This document shows positions 60,193 to 64,000 of a stretch of DNA of 64,000 nucleotides, piece after piece (the stretch's first letter is position 1; each line of letters starts with the position of its first letter). Below the pieces are notes generated by a model that worked only from the letters and a program-made list of their open reading frames with translations, was not told the origin of the DNA and did not search any database. The DNA comes from Leptasterias polaris (taxonomy: Eukaryota; Echinodermata; Asteroidea; Forcipulatida; Asteriidae): positions 930,001 through 994,000 of the forward strand of contig JAZGTN010000051.1 of NCBI GenBank assembly GCA_037783415.1. The letters run 5' to 3'. Made by a program: the position numbers and the translations under genes.

Positions 60193-60251
60193 GTTGAACA
60201 GTCATCAAAACCCATATTCCCGCGTTCCGATCCCGCGCGCGCCAAAAAAAA
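60193..60251 (+). repeat. SINE-like A-tailed scrap, copy 2
   Basis: 'gttgaacagtcatcaaaacc' and, 12 bases on, 'gttccgatccc' (60224-60234), which loosely resembles a tRNA-type box B, then eight A. Compare 59499. No box A was found at the right distance. Confidence 0.35.
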
Positions 60252-61840
60252 GGGTAGTAGGCCTATATCCACCGACACTGCAGATTCTGAATCAGTGGAT
60301 CCGGACACTAGCTAGCACTACAGCTTCTGGTAACTTCAAGATTTATCAGCCAAGAAATGGGTGAAGAAACTATTGTACAATCCCGTCCAACAAAAAATAA
60401 AACCCACTATACAGATGTCCAGTTTCCGACATTAACAGTTGGCACCACACGTGAAGATAATCCATTAGGTATTTTGATACCTACATGTACATGTACGTGT
60501 ATACTTGCTATCATTGCCCGATAGTGTCTTAGCAACTCTCTGACATTGCCAAAACCACAATCCATGCAGGGCTAGATTACGTAATTTCAGTTACTGCATT
60601 GGGTCCATGCAGTATGCGCGTGCGACGATCCGTAGGGACCTACTGTACATACTGTACATGTAACTGTACACGTATAGTATACCATTTAGAACCCGATGCT
60701 AGTGTGGCATCTCGGACCTCAACAAAAGCTTTATACAATCTATTCTTAGGGCTTATATTAGAAGTAACCTCTACGTGTAAATGTTCTGTGTGTTAAGTAT
60801 ACCGTAGAACAGCCTGTCCAGAAATGCAAAAGTGATCACTTTATAATTTACTTTTCATTTCATCTTCATGATATATACATATAAATATTTTTTCAAAGAC
60901 AATGTAGAAGCGAATTCCAGCGTTACAAAACAACTTTTAAACTGACACGTCCCTTATCTCTTGTAAACATTGTAAATAGTATCCAGAATGTCCCTACCAG
61001 GCAAAACACTGAACATTTACATGGTCTATATGAGATTTTATTTTTACATTGTGCTGTACGGAAAGTACTTTAAATGTGAACCTTGTAAACCAACTGATTG
61101 AAAATGTTACGTCTTTCAGTGAAAAACTAAAATCCATCAGTTTACACAACAATTATTGAAGGTCCACCAATGTCCAGTAGGCATAGCAATTCGCTCTGAC
61201 CATAGAGCAAGATACCAAAACCAAACTGCCAGTTACATAACATTTAGATGATGACTGACTCCTTGGAGTACTAGGCGAGTATGCTCTGAATGTCAGCTTT
61301 AAAAAACGGTGTATAATTAGTGTCATAGTTTTATTTAATATACCGGTACATGGGGTGTGCTGAGTAATATGTTGTGTTGGGGGGGGGGGGGGGGGACACA
61401 GCTTAAGCATGGACATGGCTCCAACTTTGATATTGCTTAAATAAACTGTTAATTGTCATCGTTTATCAGCCTGTGTGGTAAAAACTAATGGTGGTCCAAT
61501 TATTTTTCTAAAAACTATTTGCTCTCATCTCAAGTGAGACATTGCCTGAGACAGGTATAAACGGTGTCAAGCACATAAAATCAAATGTTGACAAACACTT
61601 CAGGTAAATTATCTGCCTCAAAATCGGGGAATTGTCTTCGCGGGTGCATTTGCAGAGTGAGCAAATGGCGCTGTAATAAGAACATCATACATAACATTGG
61701 TTCAAGAAACAGAAGTCATCTTATCAAGAATATAGCTCTATGATCACATCTATGCGCAATTCAGTACCGTAAAGTTTGGTCAAAACACAATCGAGCTACA
61801 CCGAAAACCAGAAGCGATTGAACAATGGTCATTGTCCACA
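60252..61840. other. Unrecognised noncoding sequence
   Basis: A/T-rich DNA with no supported gene. It holds a run of 18 G at 61379-61396 and short 'tgtacatgta'-type palindromes near 60484 and 60645-60670. Nothing else stands out. Confidence 0.6.
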
Positions 61841-62595
61841 AAGCACCGGCAAGGCTGAGTCCCCACTATAGAACTGCTTCAAGTTTACACTCCATCAAGG
61901 TATCTTCGATCCAGTGCAATATCCTTCTCCTTAAAGGGACACGTTGCCTTGGATCGGTCGAGTTGGTCTATAAAAAGCGTCTACTGTGACCGTTTGTTAT
62001 AAAATGCATATGCATGGTTAGAAAGATGTTTTAAAAGTAGAACACAATGATCCACACAAGTATGCCTCCAAATTGCGTGGTTTTCCTTTTACTTTGCGAA
62101 CTAAACACGTACGGTCCGCCATAGGGAGTCAAAAATTTGACTCCCTTAAATGGCGGACCATGTTAGTTCACGATGTAACAGGAAAACCACACAATTTCGA
62201 GGCATACTAAATTTGTGTGGATCATTGTATTCTACTTTTAAAACATCTTTCTAACCATAACAAATTATGCATTTTATATAACAAACGGTCACAGACGCTT
62301 TTTATAGACCAACTCGTCCGATCCAAGGCAACGTGTCCCTTTAAGGAAGTCACCCAAGTCTCGACACTCTTGGGTGGCAGGTCTTTTTCTGCAGCTGCGC
62401 CACGCATCTGGAACTCCAGAAAATTCAAATCACTTCTCAAAACTTATCTTATATGTCACAAGTTTTTTAGGCTTGATTTAGTTGTACCGCCCCTATCTGT
62501 TTTCTTTCGTTTGTTTTTGGTTTACTGCGCCTTGTATTAACACCCAGCAGGGTGGATAATCATGTGCGCATAACAAGTTTCTTTATTATTATTAC
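61841..62595 (+). mobile_element. 3' fragment of a CR1/L2-like non-LTR retrotransposon, split by a MITE
   Basis: Before the MITE, 61886-61915 reads YTPSRYLRSS. After it, 62373-62414 reads GGRSFSAAAPRIWN, then KFKSLLKTYL. These motifs occur in that order at the C-terminus of reverse transcriptases of CR1/L2-type elements, where 'AAPRLWNSLP' is typical; here the usual LP after the N is altered. A frameshift separates the two parts even when the MITE is set aside, and a stop lies just upstream, so it is a dead relic. It ends in an ATT-repeat tail (62584-62594), normal for this group. The 5' limit is approximate. Confidence 0.7.
61935..62340. mobile_element. 406-bp palindromic MITE with TTAA target duplication
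   Basis: Begins AGGGACACGTTGCCTTGGAT and ends with the inverted equivalent. The two halves are imperfect inverted repeats of about 190 bp each, meeting at a short centre near 62130-62145 ('gactccc' arms). TTAA lies on both sides (61931-61934, 62341-62344). No coding capacity. TTAA duplication is used by piggyBac and Kolobok transposases, so a non-autonomous relative of one of these is likely. I associate this sequence with echinoderm genomes, from memory. Confidence 0.85.
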
Positions 62596-64000
62596 ATAGG
62601 AAGTGTTTTTTGCAGACCACTCAAAATTGCTAGCCCTTTGCCCAGCTATTTGACCCTTTGACCCCTGGTCAACCGCAATAAACAAAAAACGTAACAGACT
62701 GTGTTCTAATCATGAGCAAGCATCCAGCCAAGGTCGCATGCACTGAACGGCAGCTGTAATCTTTCTGAGTCTTCCAAATTCGTAGTTAACTTCGGTGTAC
62801 AGTTCGAACAACCACATATACTGTGTACACCAGGAGTAAAACACCGAGAACGATCGAACAGGTCGAAAGAAACTTGTTCCACTCTACAATTGTATTTCCA
62901 CATACAATGCAGCCTACACTATATTTGTTTCCTTTTTCTTTACATGACCATGCTATGATGTTTCAAGCAAAGACAAACTATGTTATTAAATACAGAGCAA
63001 TGAGCTTTAGTTCCTTGCTGTAAGGATATTAATAAAGGGTTTTGTTTGATAGGGTGGTTGTTGGAGCAATTGTTTGTATTAAAACATTCATCAAAAACAC
63101 ATTACCATAAAAGTAATTATATTACTTAATTTTACCACTTGTGGAAATTGCAATCAGAACGGCGGATTCCTACAATTAATTGGATTGTGCCATAATGTTA
63201 CAATGTTTTTAACGTGTTCAAAGAGATATTTTCAAGATTCTATGGCTTGGTCCCTGCTGAACTGTACTAAATGACAATTTGACCAGTGTAAACCACAACA
63301 AACGAAAACTTGATTACGTGTTCTCAACATCCATCCGTTCAAGGCCACAGCCGATGGTCGAATCGTTACTTAACTCGACATCATGCGTGCAGTAACCCCA
63401 GCGATCTAAATTCTAAATATTTTCAGTACAGTGCATTTCAGTAATTGTAGGGTACAGAAATCGTCTTCGATTACTTCTATAGTTGGGAGTACATTCTAGT
63501 CTCAGGGATATTCTTCCTCTTGTTGTTTTATTTCTACTTATCAATCATATCAATCATTATTAATATGAATATTATAGCATTATGTTGAACCTAACATGCA
63601 ATATTAATTAGGGTTCAGAAATGTGTAAGGAGCCGAGGGTGCATGTTTTATACCGAAAGAAATATTGTTGTGTGAAATATGTGTACAATTAATTGTCAAG
63701 TTTTTCCAGAAAGCGGTGGAAATGTCCCTGGTACTTCACAAACCACCAAACTTGTAGGCCTACACACTTAAAATAAAAAAATATATATATAAAAATACTA
63801 AATAATATTAATAAGAAAACGAGCACCCCAGCAAAAAACGCATGTCAGCACCTTGGATGTATATACACACCATTCGTGTTTTTGGATAGCCGGTTTTAAA
63901 TGTAATGTTGACCTTTGTCGGGCTGCAGAAACTAATTACGAAATTGTTTTGTAACATCTACATCCACATTTACATATATTCTCATTAGTTAACATCCTGT
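62596..64000. other. Unrecognised noncoding sequence
   Basis: A/T-rich single-copy-looking DNA; short ORFs without family features. Notable only for an A/T tract at about 63772-63815. Nothing else supported. Confidence 0.6.

Noticed and set aside
62217..62540. 107-residue ORF as a gene
   Set aside because: It fuses the right half of the MITE with the tail of a dead reverse transcriptase; reported as mobile-element fragments instead.
56463..64000. tRNA or snRNA genes in the right flank
   Set aside because: No cloverleaf, paired box A/B at proper spacing, or snRNA motif was found by eye.

Overview
The window is eukaryotic nuclear DNA from an animal, most likely an echinoderm. The support is a metazoan-type 5S rRNA sequence, RNA polymerase III signals, an intron with GT-AG borders, animal DNA-transposon and non-LTR fragments, and frequent 'taggcctac'-like words of the kind I associate with echinoderm genomes. 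The phylum call is an inference; the species cannot be named.

Layout. (1) 1-13967: tandem 5S rDNA array on the + strand, 71 gene copies at a spacing of about 196-200 bp; the array enters from outside the window. (2) 13968-21938: a 7971-bp DNA transposon inserted in one 5S spacer, with a 3-bp target duplication (ACG), two-part terminal inverted repeats and one two-exon minus-strand gene. The predicted protein is about 1652 aa, with Cys/His modules, a candidate transposase core, a complete XPG/FEN1-type nuclease and a C-terminal Cys cluster. This matches the Academ superfamily. (3) 21942-56048: the 5S array resumes with 173 more copies, giving 244 in the window. It contains a 14,022-bp tandem duplication of 71 units and smaller 4-unit duplications. 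(4) 56049-56462: the array stops inside a 5S gene and abuts a short minisatellite whose orientation flips. (5) 56463-64000: mostly unrecognised noncoding DNA with microsatellites, two related A-tailed SINE-like scraps, and a 3' fragment of a CR1/L2-like non-LTR element split by a 406-bp palindromic MITE with TTAA target duplications.

How it fits together. Each 5S unit is a 120-nt gene with internal promoter boxes plus a 76-80 bp spacer carrying T-run terminators and an A/T-rich element at about -20. Three spacer types (A, B, C) are mixed in higher-order patterns, which records unequal exchange. The array consensus has one non-Watson-Crick mismatch in each of helices I, II and IV (U7.U112, C19.U59, C84.U93). 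The array may therefore be a divergent or satellite-like 5S family rather than the main functional 5S cluster. The transposon divides two array domains that share a common unit but carry partly different variant subfamilies.

No other protein-coding gene is supported. The short recurring ORFs inside the array are by-products of the repeat.
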